DNA of 64,000 nucleotides from Thauera sp. Its GTDB lineage: Bacteria; Pseudomonadota; Gammaproteobacteria; Burkholderiales; Rhodocyclaceae. Position 1 is the stretch's first letter. Each line of letters starts with the position of its first letter. Below the pieces are notes generated by a model. It was not told the DNA's origin. It searched no databases and saw only the letters and a list, made by a program, of their open reading frames with translations. Both the position numbers and the translations under genes were made by a program. Of this stretch, positions 9,303-18,056 are shown in pieces. The stretch lies in the NCBI GenBank assembly GCA_017302295.1, contig JAFLDS010000002.1:1-64000 (forward strand), written 5' to 3'.

Positions 9303-10295
9303 ATGAGCAAAGCCCCCGTCCGCGTCGCTGTGACCGGTGCCGCCGGCCAGATCGGTTACAGCCTGCTGTTCCGCATCGCCAGCGGCGAAATGCTGGGCAA
9401 GGACCAGCCTGTCATCCTTCAGCTGCTCGATCTGCCGCAAGCGCAGAAGGCGGTGAAAGGCGTCATGATGGAACTGGAAGACTGCGCCTTCCCGCTGCTG
9501 GCCGGAATGGTCGCCACCGACGACCCCAACGTCGCCTTCAAAGACGCCCAGGTGGCTCTGCTCGTCGGTGCCCGCCCGCGCGGTCCCGGCATGGAGCGCA
9601 AGGATCTGCTCACCGAGAACGCCAAGATCTTCACCGTTCAGGGCGCGGCCATCGGCCAGTACGCCGACCCGAACTGCAAGGTGCTGGTGGTGGGCAACCC
9701 CTGCAACACCAACGCCTACATCGCCAAGGAAGTCGCGCAGAAGTACGGCCGCGTTCCGGCCAAGAACTTCACCGGCATGCTGCGTCTGGACCACAACCGC
9801 GCGCTGTCGCAACTGGCCGCAAAGTCTGGCCGTGCGGTGTCGAGCCTCAAGAACCTGGTCGTGTGGGGCAACCACTCGCCGACGATGTACGCCGACTATC
9901 GCTTCGTGACCTCGAACGGCGATGCCGTGAAGGGTCTGATCAACGACGAGGCCTGGAACCGCGACGTCTTCCTGCCGACCGTCGGCAAGCGCGGCGCTGC
10001 GATCATTGAAGCGCGCGGCCTGTCTTCTGCCGCTTCGGCCGCCAATGCAGCGATCGACCACATCCGTGACTGGGTGCTGGGCTCGAAGGGCGAATGGGTC
10101 ACGATGGGCATCCCGTCCGATGGTTCCTACGGCATCCCCGAAGGCATCATCTATGGCTTCCCGGTCACGACCGAGAACGGCGAGTACAAGATCGTCCAGG
10201 GTCTGGACATCGACGCCTTCTCCCGCGAGCGCATGACCCATACGCTGAACGAGCTCCTCGAAGAGCGCGAGGGCGTGAAGGATCTGCTCGGCTGA
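9303..10295 (+). CDS. mdh: malate dehydrogenase (NAD-dependent)
   Basis: 330 residues, typical of the betaproteobacterial/plant-cytosolic type MDH. It interconverts malate and oxaloacetate in the TCA cycle. Visible features are the NAD fold [18 protein letters not shown], substrate-binding Arg residues in [16 protein letters not shown], the [10 protein letters not shown] block, [13 protein letters not shown], and the catalytic His in [23 protein letters not shown] precedes the ATG. It has its own promoter, is divergent from the GntR regulator and is followed by a strong terminator. Confidence 0.97.
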   Translation: MSKAPVRVAVTGAAGQIGYSLLFRIASGEMLGKDQPVILQLLDLPQAQKAVKGVMMELEDCAFPLLAGMVATDDPNVAFKDAQVALLVGARPRGPGMERKDLLTENAKIFTVQGAAIGQYADPNCKVLVVGNPCNTNAYIAKEVAQKYGRVPAKNFTGMLRLDHNRALSQLAAKSGRAVSSLKNLVVWGNHSPTMYADYRFVTSNGDAVKGLINDEAWNRDVFLPTVGKRGAAIIEARGLSSAASAANAAIDHIRDWVLGSKGEWVTMGIPSDGSYGIPEGIIYGFPVTTENGEYKIVQGLDIDAFSRERMTHTLNELLEEREGVKDLLG

Positions 10296-10335
10296 TGAAA
10301 CCCGGGTCGGCTCGTCCGGCCCGCTGAAGCGCACG

Positions 10336-10362
10336 GCGCGCGGCTTCGGTCGCGCGCTTTTT
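10336..10362 (+). terminator. rho-independent terminator after mdh
   Basis: GCGCGCG (10336-10342) pairs with CGCGCGC (10351-10357) around an 8-nt loop containing TTCG, followed by TTTTT. It ends the mdh transcript 40-70 nt after the stop codon. Confidence 0.85.
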
Positions 10363-10418
10363 CGTTCACCGGCGCGCTGCTATCCTTCGCCGCAGCCTGC
10401 ACCGTGAGACGCCTTACG

Positions 10419-11465
10419 ATGAACCATCCCGCACCGCACCCTCGCGACGTCCTGTTCGCGGGCGAAAAGCCCTTCCCCGCCCTGCCCGCGGTTGACCACT
10501 ACGCCGGCTCGGAAAAGCTCATGCGCAAGGCGCTGTCACTGCAGAACGAGCTGGGCCCCATCTTCGACATCACCTGCGATTGCGAGGATGGCGCGCGCAC
10601 CGGCGCCGAAGAGGAGCACGCGCGCATGGTGGTGGAGGTCGTGAATGGCGCCGACAACCGTTTTGGCCGCGTTGGGGCCCGTATCCACGACATCACCCAC
10701 CCGCACTGGCAGCACGACCTCGAAATCCTGGTGGGGCAGGCCGGCCAGCGACTGGCCTTCATCACGCTCCCCAAAGTGCGCTCGGCCGCCGATACTTCGG
10801 CGCAGATCGCGAAGCTGCGCCGCGTGGAAGCCGCTGCAGGCATCGAGCGGGCGCTTCCAGTGCATGTACTCATCGAGACCCACGGTGCCCTGCGCGAGGT
10901 TTGGCAGATCGCCGACCAGGACGGCGTAGAGTCGCTCGATTTCGGCCTGATGGATTTCGTCTCGGGCCACCACGGTGCCATTCCCGGCGCGGCGATGAAG
11001 AGCCCGGGCCAGTTCGAGCACCCGCTGATCGTGCGCGCCAAGGCGGAGATTTCCGCCGCGGCGCTGGCCAGCGGCGTCATTCCGTCGCACAACGTCACCA
11101 CCGAGCTGAAAGACATCGACTTCATCCGGCGGGACGCGGAGCGCGCGCGCCGGGAATTCGGTTACCTGCGTATGTGGAGCATCCATCCGAACCAGATCGT
11201 CCCCATCGTCGAAGCGATGCGCCCTGATTTTTCCGAGGTGCAGGAAGCCGCAGAAATTCTTATCGCGGCACAGGATGCGGACTGGGGCCCGATCCAGCAC
11301 ACCGGCCGCCTTCACGACCGCGCCTCCTACCGCTACTACTGGGAGCTGCTGCTGCGAGCACACCATACCGGCATGACCGTGCCGGCACCTGCGGCCGCTC
11401 GGTTCTTCGTCGGCAGAGAGGGCGCGCGCGCAGCCGCCGAACGGTATGTCGGAACGCGCTCCTGA
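10419..11465 (+). CDS. HpcH/HpaI aldolase, citrate lyase beta-type CoA ester lyase
   Basis: 348 residues from the ATG at 10419; a GTG five codons earlier is also in frame. The protein shows the citrate-lyase-beta/malyl-CoA-lyase barrel. CDCEDGARTGAEEEHAR carries a Mg-binding acidic residue, VHVLIETHGALREVWQIA the second conserved Glu, and LDFGLMDFVSGHHGAIP a further conserved block. Such enzymes cleave or form CoA esters such as malyl-CoA, methylmalyl-CoA or citramalyl-CoA; which one cannot be told here. It follows mdh after a terminator and overlaps the next gene (MFS) by 20 nt, so the two are probably co-expressed. Confidence 0.75.
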   Translation: MNHPAPHPRDVLFAGEKPFPALPAVDHYAGSEKLMRKALSLQNELGPIFDITCDCEDGARTGAEEEHARMVVEVVNGADNRFGRVGARIHDITHPHWQHDLEILVGQAGQRLAFITLPKVRSAADTSAQIAKLRRVEAAAGIERALPVHVLIETHGALREVWQIADQDGVESLDFGLMDFVSGHHGAIPGAAMKSPGQFEHPLIVRAKAEISAAALASGVIPSHNVTTELKDIDFIRRDAERARREFGYLRMWSIHPNQIVPIVEAMRPDFSEVQEAAEILIAAQDADWGPIQHTGRLHDRASYRYYWELLLRAHHTGMTVPAPAAARFFVGREGARAAAERYVGTRS

Positions 11466-12699
11466 CCGGGATACTTCGCAGGCGGCCGCAGACGATCGCC
11501 TCGCCGCCGGCACGCCCGCCTTCCGGCGGGCCAACTTCGCCATGTTCGTCGGCGGCTTTACCACCTTTGCGCTTCTTTACGGCACCCAGCCGATGCTGCC
11601 GCTGTTCTCTGCGGCCTTCGACGTCAGCCCCGCACGGGCCAGCCTGACGGTCTCGGCCGCCACCGGCGCACTTGCCCTGTCCCTGATTCCCGCGAGCGTG
11701 CTTGCCGACCGCGTCGGCCGTGTGCCCGTCATGCGCAGCGCACTCGCGCTCGCCGCCCTGCTGTCGATTGCAGCCGCCGCGGTCAATGATTTCAACCAGC
11801 TTGTCGTCCTGCGCGCGCTGCTCGGGATTGCGCTGGCCGGCCTGCCGGCGGCAGCCATGGCCTACCTGGGCGAAGAGGTGGCGCCCAACGCGCAGGGACG
11901 CGCGATGGGTCTCTACATCGCCGGGAACGCGCTCGGCGGCATGAGCGGGCGGATCCTCGCGGCATCGCTGAGCGAATGGGGTTCCTGGCGCACCGCGCTC
12001 GCCGTCCTCGGCGCCCTGGGCGTGATCGCCGCCGCCATATTCTGGAAGCGCCTGCCACCCTCGATGCACTTCCGGCCGCGTGCCGCAGCGCCCGGACGCA
12101 TCCTGCGCGACGCGCGCCACCTGCTGGCGGACGGCGGCATGCCGCTGCTGTTCCTGACCGCCTTCCTCGCCATGGGCGCCTTCGTCGGGCTCTACAACTA
12201 TCTGAGCTTCCACCTCGCCGAGGCACCGTTCCGTCTCGGCCAGAGCGCCATCGGCGCGATCTTCCTCCTTTACCTGACGGGTACCTGGGCATCGGCCTGG
12301 GCCGGGCTGCTGGCCGATCGCCACGGGCGTCGCAACGTGCTGTGGATCATGGTCGCGGTCATGCTCGCCGGCCTCGCGCTGACCTTGTCCAGCCATCTCG
12401 CGCTGGTCGTTTGCGCCGTCGGCATCTTCACCTTCGGCTTCTTCGCCACCCATTCGCTGGCCAGCGGCTGGGTGGGACAACGCGCCCGCGAACAGCGCGC
12501 CCTCGGCGCTGCGCTGTATCTCAGCAGCTATTACCTTGGCAGCAGCGTCCTCGGCAGCCTGTCGGGCATGGCCTGGAGTGCCGGCGGCTGGCCTGCGGTC
12601 GTCGCCGTCCTCGGCGCATGCGTACTGGCCACCTTCGCCATCGCCCGGCGTCTGCGGCGCCTCGCACCACAGGAAGCCGTTCCGGCGAGCCGCGCCTGA
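11446..12699 (+). CDS. major facilitator superfamily transporter
   Basis: 417 residues with about 12 hydrophobic helices. Motif A between helices 2 and 3 reads LADRVGRVPVMRS and its repeat in the second half reads LADRHGRRNVLW. The overall pattern resembles YnfM-type drug or metabolite exporters; no substrate can be inferred. The start lies inside the end of the CoA-lyase gene (20-nt overlap), suggesting a two-gene operon. The N-terminal ~25 residues are polar. It converges with the AEC transporter gene 12 nt away. Confidence 0.85.
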   Translation: MSERAPDRDTSQAAADDRLAAGTPAFRRANFAMFVGGFTTFALLYGTQPMLPLFSAAFDVSPARASLTVSAATGALALSLIPASVLADRVGRVPVMRSALALAALLSIAAAAVNDFNQLVVLRALLGIALAGLPAAAMAYLGEEVAPNAQGRAMGLYIAGNALGGMSGRILAASLSEWGSWRTALAVLGALGVIAAAIFWKRLPPSMHFRPRAAAPGRILRDARHLLADGGMPLLFLTAFLAMGAFVGLYNYLSFHLAEAPFRLGQSAIGAIFLLYLTGTWASAWAGLLADRHGRRNVLWIMVAVMLAGLALTLSSHLALVVCAVGIFTFGFFATHSLASGWVGQRAREQRALGAALYLSSYYLGSSVLGSLSGMAWSAGGWPAVVAVLGACVLATFAIARRLRRLAPQEAVPASRA

Positions 12700-12711
12700 G
12701 GCGCCGGACGA

Positions 12712-13650
12712 TCAGGGCGCGGTGAGGGCCATCAACAATGGCGTAGTCGCTGCCGAGAATAGCGTCGACACCACGAGACTTCCCGCGATCTCGCCTTCGA
12801 GCACTTTGAACTGCATCGCCATCATGTAGACATTGACGCCGACCGCAATCGACGCCAGCAGCACCACCACCTGCGTCTCCATCGGCGGCAAGCCCAGCGC
12901 CTTCGCGATCCCCCAGACCACGAGCGGCTGCACCAGCAGCTTCACCGTCGACACCGCCCCCGCCACCCCCAGCCCTGCGCGTACGCTGTATTGCGCCAGG
13001 CCCATGCCGAGCGCGATCAGCGCCATCGGCGCCGCCATGTTCGAGACCATGTTCAGTGTCGTACCGACGAAAGCCGGCAGTGTCAGCCCGAACAGCCCGA
13101 ATAGCGTGCCTGACAGGATCGCGATGATCAGCGGATTGCTCAACACGCCCCGCGCGGTGTTGGCGAAACCGCGCACCGACAGCTGGCCGTGGCGCGCCCA
13201 CTCGACGGACACGGTCACCAGCGTCCACAGGATCAGCGCGTTGAAGACCAGCACCAGCGCCACCGACGGCACCGCCGCCTCGCCCAGCGTCAGCCGCGCA
13301 ATCGGCAAGCCCAGCATGACGTTGTTGGAAAAGACCCCGCCGAGCGCGAACACCGACTGCGACACGCCGTCGAGCCGGAACAGCTTCCAGGCCACCATGC
13401 GGCCGATGACGAAAACGATGAGGCACGAGCCGAAGAAGGCGAGCAGCAAGCGCGCGTCGACCGCCGGCAGCTTCGAGAAGTCGCTCATCATGTGGAACAG
13501 CATCGCCGGCATCGCGACCGAGAAGACGAAGCGCGACAGGGCGTCGCTCACTGCCTTGGTCCAGCCGCCGAAGCGCACCAGGGAATAGCCGCCAAAGACG
13601 AGCAGAAAGAGCGGCGCTGACAGCGACAGTTGGTGCAGGAAGTTTTGCAT
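12712..13650 (-). CDS. AEC-family (auxin efflux carrier-like) transporter
   Basis: 312 residues from MQNFLHQLSLSAPLFLL; the open frame is 26 codons longer, but those codons read as non-membrane sequence. About 10 hydrophobic helices are arranged as two inverted halves, with the conserved FSNNVMLGLP-type motif in the first half and NMAAPMALIALGMGLAQY at the start of the second. Characterised bacterial members move malate, malonate and other carboxylates, which would fit the TCA surroundings, but the substrate is not determined. Transcribed alone, convergent with the MFS gene. Confidence 0.85.
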   Translation of the reverse strand: MQNFLHQLSLSAPLFLLVFGGYSLVRFGGWTKAVSDALSRFVFSVAMPAMLFHMMSDFSKLPAVDARLLLAFFGSCLIVFVIGRMVAWKLFRLDGVSQSVFALGGVFSNNVMLGLPIARLTLGEAAVPSVALVLVFNALILWTLVTVSVEWARHGQLSVRGFANTARGVLSNPLIIAILSGTLFGLFGLTLPAFVGTTLNMVSNMAAPMALIALGMGLAQYSVRAGLGVAGAVSTVKLLVQPLVVWGIAKALGLPPMETQVVVLLASIAVGVNVYMMAMQFKVLEGEIAGSLVVSTLFSAATTPLLMALTAP

Positions 13651-13819
13651 CGGCAGAATGCTGCCACGCAGCGTTGCTTGCGTGGCAGGAAGTGCGAAAG
13701 CGAGACATCGTAGCGCAAGCTCAGCCACCGGAACGAAACCTGTTACGCGAGCCCGGTCTGTGCGAAGGGCCCGAAGGATGTTCTAATCTTGGTTTCCCTT
13801 TTCGACCAATTTCCCTGCC

Positions 13820-14824
13820 ATGTCGAAGACACCGCTCTCCATCCTCGATCTCGCCCCCATCGTCCAGGGCAGCACACCGGCCCAGGCGCTGGCCAATGCG
13901 ACCGATATCGCGCGTCACGCCGATCGCTGGGGGTACAACCGCTACTGGCTCGCCGAGCACCACAACATGACCGGCATCGCCAGCGCGGCGACGTCGGTCG
14001 TGATTGGTCACATCGCCGCCAACACCTCTCGCATCCGCGTCGGCGCGGGCGGCATCATGCTGCCCAACCATGCACCGCTGGTGATCGCCGAGCAGTTCGG
14101 CACGCTGGAATCGCTCTACCCGGGGCGGATCGACCTCGGCCTGGGCCGGGCGCCGGGAACCGATCAGTTCACCGCGCGTGCGCTGCGCCGCAACATGGGC
14201 GATAGCGACGATAGCTTCCCGCAGGACGTGCTCGAGCTGCAGGGCTACTTCCAGCCGGCCCAGCCTGGGCAGCCGGTGCAGGCCGTACCCGGGGCCGGTC
14301 TGAACGTGCCGATCTGGCTACTCGGCTCCAGCCTGTTCAGCGCGGAACTGGCGGCCCATCTGGGTCTGCCCTACGCCTTCGCCTCGCACTTCGCGCCGCG
14401 CTACCTGCTACGGGCGGTCGATCTGTACCGCAGCCGCTTCAAGCCGTCTGCCGCACTCGAGAAGCCATACGTGATGGTGGCAGCCAATGCGATCGCGGCC
14501 GACACCGACGAAGAAGCGCACTTCCTCTTCAGTTCGCTGCGCCACCGCTTCGCCCGCATCGCGCGCGGCATTCGCGGCCCGCTGCAACCGCCTTCGAACG
14601 ACTACGAAAAAGACTGGACGCATGGCGAACGCGATTTCGCCGACGACGCGACGGCCTGCTCGGCCGTCGGCAGCCCGGATGTGATTCGCAAGGGCCTCGA
14701 GCACCTGCAGGCTGAAACGGGAGCCGACGAATTGATCGTGACCGCCCAGGTCTTCGACCACGCCGCGCGACGGAATTCGTTCAAGCTCGTCGCCGAAACC
14801 TGGGGCCTGACCGCCGATCAGTGA
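13820..14824 (+). CDS. LLM-class (luciferase-like) flavin-dependent oxidoreductase
   Basis: 334 residues of the bacterial luciferase-like TIM-barrel family. Characteristic blocks are WLAEHHNM, the run [40 protein letters not shown] and PIWLLGSS. They match the YhbW-type group with FMN or F420 binding. These enzymes are usually NAD(P)H-FMN dependent monooxygenases or reductases; the substrate is unknown. The gene is single, with 169 nt of non-coding DNA before it in which I see no clear promoter, and it converges on slyX. Confidence 0.85.
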   Translation: MSKTPLSILDLAPIVQGSTPAQALANATDIARHADRWGYNRYWLAEHHNMTGIASAATSVVIGHIAANTSRIRVGAGGIMLPNHAPLVIAEQFGTLESLYPGRIDLGLGRAPGTDQFTARALRRNMGDSDDSFPQDVLELQGYFQPAQPGQPVQAVPGAGLNVPIWLLGSSLFSAELAAHLGLPYAFASHFAPRYLLRAVDLYRSRFKPSAALEKPYVMVAANAIAADTDEEAHFLFSSLRHRFARIARGIRGPLQPPSNDYEKDWTHGERDFADDATACSAVGSPDVIRKGLEHLQAETGADELIVTAQVFDHAARRNSFKLVAETWGLTADQ

Positions 14825-14835
14825 TCCATCCGGAC

Positions 14836-14855
14836 GAGCGGCGCCCCCGCCGCTC
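14836..14855. other. GC hairpin between convergent LLM and slyX genes
   Basis: GAGCGGCG (14836-14843) and CGCCGCTC (14848-14855) form a perfect 8-bp stem with a CCCC loop between two convergent genes. There is no T-run, so it is at most an unconventional terminator. Confidence 0.35.
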
Positions 14856-15054
14856 ACCAGTGCGGGGGGATCTCGTCCTCCGGCCCCAGCCGTCCGCCCG
14901 GCTGGACCGATTTCAACTGCTCCGCTAGCTGGCGCACCTGCTCGCGCAACAGGTCGATGTCCTGCTGCTGGCGCCAGACGGCACGGTTGAGTTCGTCGAT
15001 CTGGTCCTCGGCGGACATCATTTTCGTTTCGAGCTTTTCGAGGCGGTCTTGCAT
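14854..15054 (-). CDS. slyX: SlyX family protein
   Basis: 66 residues from MQDRLEKLETKMM, much shorter than the open frame, because the upstream extension overlaps queG. The protein is one long coiled coil (DRLEKLETKMMSAEDQIDEL, then QQDIDLLREQVRQLAEQL) ending in a Gly/Pro tail with the family's C-terminal PPHW. This is the SlyX pattern; function in bacteria is not established. It follows queG on the same strand after 28 nt. Confidence 0.88.
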   Translation of the reverse strand: MQDRLEKLETKMMSAEDQIDELNRAVWRQQQDIDLLREQVRQLAEQLKSVQPGGRLGPEDEIPPHW

Positions 15055-15082
15055 GGCGGTTTCCGTGTGCAGGCGGCGAATT

Positions 15083-16174
15083 CTAGCCGCCAGCCGTCTC
15101 GCCGTGGCGCGCCAGCGCCCACGCGACATGTTCGCGCACCAGCGCCGAACCGTCACCCGCGCGCGCCTGAAGCGCGACCAGCACCTCGGTCGAGCGTGGT
15201 GCGTTGCCCAACGCGACGGCAATGTTGCGCAGCCAGCGCTCGTGGCCGATGCGATGGATGGGACTGCCCGCGGTACGCGCGGCGAACTCCGCCTCGCTCC
15301 AGGCGAAAAGCTCCGCCAGGCGCGCGCTGTCGAGCCCTTGGCGCGGCACGAAATCGGCCTCGCGCGTGACACGGGCGAATCGGTTCCATGGGCACACAAG
15401 CTGGCAGTCGTCGCAGCCATAGATGCGGTTGCCCAGCAGCGGCCGCAGCTCCTTGGGAATCGGCCCCTTCAGCTCGATCGTCAGATAGGAAATGCAGCGC
15501 CGCGCATCCACCTTGTAGGGCCCGACGATGGCACCGGTCGGACACGCCTCGATACATGCACTGCAACGCCCGCAGTGCGCCGCCTGCGGCGGATCGATCG
15601 GCAAGGGCAGATCGGTGAAGATCTCACCCAGGAAGAAATACGAACCTGCCGCACGATCGAGCAAAAGCGTATGTTTGCCGCGCCAGCCCAGGCCGTTCCG
15701 GCTGGCCAGTTCCACCTCCAGCACCGGTGCCGAATCGGTGAATACCCGATAGGCGTGCGGCACCGCCTCGGCAATGCGCTCGGCCAGCTTCTGCAGCCGC
15801 GCACGCAACACCTTGTGGTAATCGCGACCAAGCGCGTAGCGCGACACATAGGCACGCTCGCCATCGCCAAGCACCTGCGCCGCCGGGGTCGCCTCGGGCC
15901 AGTAGTCCATGCGCGCACTGATCACGCGCAGGGTGCCGGCAACCAACTCCTTCGGGCGCGCGCGCTTCATGCCGTGGCGCAACATATAATCCATCTCGCC
16001 GTGAAATCCGGCCTGCAGCCAGGCTTCCAGGCCGGCTTCGGCGTCGCCGAGATCGACGTCCGCAACCCCGATGGCACCGAATCCGAGTTCGCCCCCCCAT
16101 TGCCGGATGCGTTCGAGCAAGGCGGCAGCCTCGCCCGCCGTTAACGAGAGGTTTTGATGATCGAGTTCATTCAC
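15083..16174 (-). CDS. queG: epoxyqueuosine reductase
   Basis: 363 residues from a GTG at 16174 (MNELDHQNLSL). QueG reduces epoxyqueuosine to queuosine in the wobble position of tRNAs using cobalamin and two [4Fe-4S] clusters. Visible are the N-terminal block LRVISARMDYWP, two ferredoxin motifs HCGRCSACIEACPTGAI and GCDDCQLVCPWNRF, and a C-terminal HEAT-like region (HERWLRNIAVALGNA). The start is uncertain: no better codon is in frame, and the GTG lies 18 bases inside the divergent tsaE gene. It compares well with E. coli QueG at both ends. Confidence 0.93.
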   Translation of the reverse strand: MNELDHQNLSLTAGEAAALLERIRQWGGELGFGAIGVADVDLGDAEAGLEAWLQAGFHGEMDYMLRHGMKRARPKELVAGTLRVISARMDYWPEATPAAQVLGDGERAYVSRYALGRDYHKVLRARLQKLAERIAEAVPHAYRVFTDSAPVLEVELASRNGLGWRGKHTLLLDRAAGSYFFLGEIFTDLPLPIDPPQAAHCGRCSACIEACPTGAIVGPYKVDARRCISYLTIELKGPIPKELRPLLGNRIYGCDDCQLVCPWNRFARVTREADFVPRQGLDSARLAELFAWSEAEFAARTAGSPIHRIGHERWLRNIAVALGNAPRSTEVLVALQARAGDGSALVREHVAWALARHGETAGG

Positions 16175-16687
16175 CCTGCCGATGATAGCGAGGCCAGGCT
16201 GCGCGCGCACTTGCCGTCGGAGGCGGAGACCTTGGCGCTGGGCGCCGCGCTGGCCCAGGTGCTGCGTCCTGGGCTGCAAATCTGGTTGCAGGGCAACCTG
16301 GGAAGCGGCAAGACGACCCTCACCCGCGGGGTGCTGCGTGCCCTCGGCCACGTAGGAAAAGTGAAGAGCCCCACTTACACCTTGATTGAACCTTATTCTG
16401 TTTCTAGATTAAACTTATATCACTTTGATTTTTATCGTTTCAACTCGCCGGACGAATACCTGGACGCGGGGCTGGACGAATACTTCTCGGGTGATGGGGT
16501 CTGCGTGGTGGAATGGCCGGAAAAGGCGCTCCCCCATCTTGCGTCCCCGGACCTCGAGATCCTCCTTCAACCACAGGGAAACGGCCGGCTTGCCGAGTTC
16601 ATCGGACATACGGATGCGGGGCAAACATGCGTGATCGAACTGGCGAAAGTGTTACGGGGCGCGAACCCGACGCCCGTTCCGGGCTGA
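16157..16687 (+). CDS. tsaE: tRNA threonylcarbamoyladenosine biosynthesis ATPase TsaE
   Basis: 176 residues from ATG 16157, with GAGAGG upstream. TsaE drives the TsaB-TsaD complex that makes t6A37 in ANN-decoding tRNAs. It shows the P-loop GNLGSGKTTLTRG, the switch region SPTYTLIEPY, the LYHFDFYRF strand and the VVEWPEKA block. The codons for the stretch 16370-16445 are strongly AT-rich (TTA, AGA, ACT, TCT), unlike the rest of the gene. The 3' end overlaps the amiC start by 61 nt, and the 5' end overlaps the divergent queG start. The tsaE-amiC pairing is common in Proteobacteria. Confidence 0.94.
   Translation: MIEFIHPADDSEARLRAHLPSEAETLALGAALAQVLRPGLQIWLQGNLGSGKTTLTRGVLRALGHVGKVKSPTYTLIEPYSVSRLNLYHFDFYRFNSPDEYLDAGLDEYFSGDGVCVVEWPEKALPHLASPDLEILLQPQGNGRLAEFIGHTDAGQTCVIELAKVLRGANPTPVPG
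16382..16410 (+). promoter_or_regulatory. candidate internal promoter inside tsaE, for amiC
   Basis: TTGATT (16382-16387), a 17-nt spacer and TAGATT (16405-16410) lie inside the AT-rich patch of tsaE. A start here would give amiC its own transcript with a leader of about 210 nt. The match may be a by-product of the AT-rich codons. Confidence 0.4.
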
Positions 16688-17979
16688 ATCGTCGCGAACT
16701 GCTTAAATTTGCGGGCGCTTCGCTCGCGCTGCTGATCAGCCCGGTGGGCCACGCAGCAGCTGCGAGCCTGGTCGCCGTTCGCATATGGCCGGCTGACGAG
16801 TACACCCGCGTCACGCTGGAAGGCACCTCCGAGCTGAAGTTCAGCCACATGGTGGTACAGAATCCCGAACGCCTGGTGGTCGACCTCGAGGGGGTGCAGC
16901 TCGACAACGTGCTGCAGTCGCTGCCCTCCAAGGTGCTCGAGTCCGATCCGCACATCAGGGTGATTCGTGCCGGGCAGAATCGCCCGGGTGTGGTCCGCAT
17001 CGTCATCGAGCTGAAGAGCCAGGTCAGTCCTCAGGTTTTCACGCTCGCCCCGGTCGGAAGCTACGGCCACCGCCTCGTGCTCGATCTGCATCCGACGAAT
17101 CCGAGCGATCCGCTGCTGGCCCTGATCCGCAAGGATTCGCCGATGGACGCCGCGGTCGGTGACACCGGCAACAACCCGCTTGCTCAGCAGACGTCCATCA
17201 ACGTGCAGCCGCCTGCCGCCGAACCGCCGCGCGCAGCGCGCCGCAACGACCCGCAGGTCAACCGCCTGTTCACCGTGGTTCTCGACCCCGGCCACGGCGG
17301 TGAGGATCCGGGTGCGGTCGGCGCAGCCGGCAGCTACGAGAAGGATGTCACCCTCTCGATCGCGCGCCGGCTGAAGCGCCAGATCGACTCGCAGCCCAAC
17401 ATGCGGGCGGTGCTCACCCGCGACGGCGACTATTTCGTGCCGCTCGGCCAACGCGTCACGCGGGCGCGCAGGGTGCAGGCCGACCTCTTCGTGTCGATCC
17501 ACGCCGACGCCTTCGTGCGCCCCGAGGCCCGTGGCAGTTCGGTGTTCGTCCTGTCAGAGCGCGGTGCGTCGAGTTCAGCCGCACGCTGGCTCGCGCAGAA
17601 GGAGAACGACGCCGACCTCGTCGGCGGGGTCAATCTCGCCCGACAGGACGGCCATATCGCCCGCACGCTGCTCGACCTGTCGCAAACCGCCACCATCAAC
17701 GACAGCCTTAAACTGGGCCGCGCGGTGCTCGACGAGATCGGCGACATCAACAAGCTGCACAAGAGCGATGTCGAGCAGGCCGGCTTCGCGGTGCTCAAGG
17801 CGCCGGACATTCCGTCCGTACTGGTCGAGACCGCGTTCATCAGCAATCCCGAGGAAGAACGCCGTCTCAACGACGACGCTTACCAGGACAAGATGGCGAA
17901 CGCGATCACCCGCGGCATCAAGCGCTATTTCGACGCCAATCCGCCGGCCAACCGTACCCGCGTCGCGCAACTCGGATAG
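16627..17979 (+). CDS. amiC: N-acetylmuramoyl-L-alanine amidase
   Basis: 450 residues from ATG 16627. The open frame goes further upstream in a frame that overlaps tsaE, but this Met places a twin-arginine signal (LNRRELLKFAG then a hydrophobic stretch to HAAAA) near the N-terminus, as in AmiC. An AMIN domain follows (about residues 50-160), targeting the septum. After a proline-rich linker comes the zinc amidase domain: VVLDPGHGGEDPGA, the metal Glu in YEKDVTLSIARR, SIHADA and the catalytic Glu in LVETAFISNPEEERRL. It cleaves septal peptidoglycan during cell separation. Confidence 0.94.
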   Translation: MRDRTGESVTGREPDARSGLNRRELLKFAGASLALLISPVGHAAAASLVAVRIWPADEYTRVTLEGTSELKFSHMVVQNPERLVVDLEGVQLDNVLQSLPSKVLESDPHIRVIRAGQNRPGVVRIVIELKSQVSPQVFTLAPVGSYGHRLVLDLHPTNPSDPLLALIRKDSPMDAAVGDTGNNPLAQQTSINVQPPAAEPPRAARRNDPQVNRLFTVVLDPGHGGEDPGAVGAAGSYEKDVTLSIARRLKRQIDSQPNMRAVLTRDGDYFVPLGQRVTRARRVQADLFVSIHADAFVRPEARGSSVFVLSERGASSSAARWLAQKENDADLVGGVNLARQDGHIARTLLDLSQTATINDSLKLGRAVLDEIGDINKLHKSDVEQAGFAVLKAPDIPSVLVETAFISNPEEERRLNDDAYQDKMANAITRGIKRYFDANPPANRTRVAQLG

Positions 17980-18030
17980 CGTTCGCCCCCACCCTGCGCC
18001 CGCCTGAAACGCAGCGGCCGGCTTTGCCGT

Positions 18031-18036
18031 TATAAT
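18031..18036 (+). promoter_or_regulatory. -10 box upstream of ribF
   Basis: A perfect TATAAT 20 nt before the ribF start codon would give a very short leader. The -35 region is not recognisable (AACGCA at 17-nt spacing), so this is a weak call based mainly on the -10 match in GC-rich DNA. Confidence 0.45.
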
Positions 18037-18056
18037 CGCGACTTTTTTGGGCAGTC

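Noticed and set aside
15055-15420. N-terminal extension of SlyX
   Set aside because: The frame continues upstream of MQDRLEK but overlaps queG coding and has Arg/Ser-rich shadow composition. The 66-residue form equals the family length.
17980-18056. FMN riboswitch before ribF
   Set aside because: Only 77 nt, none of the conserved riboswitch core, and a -10 box lies close to the start codon.
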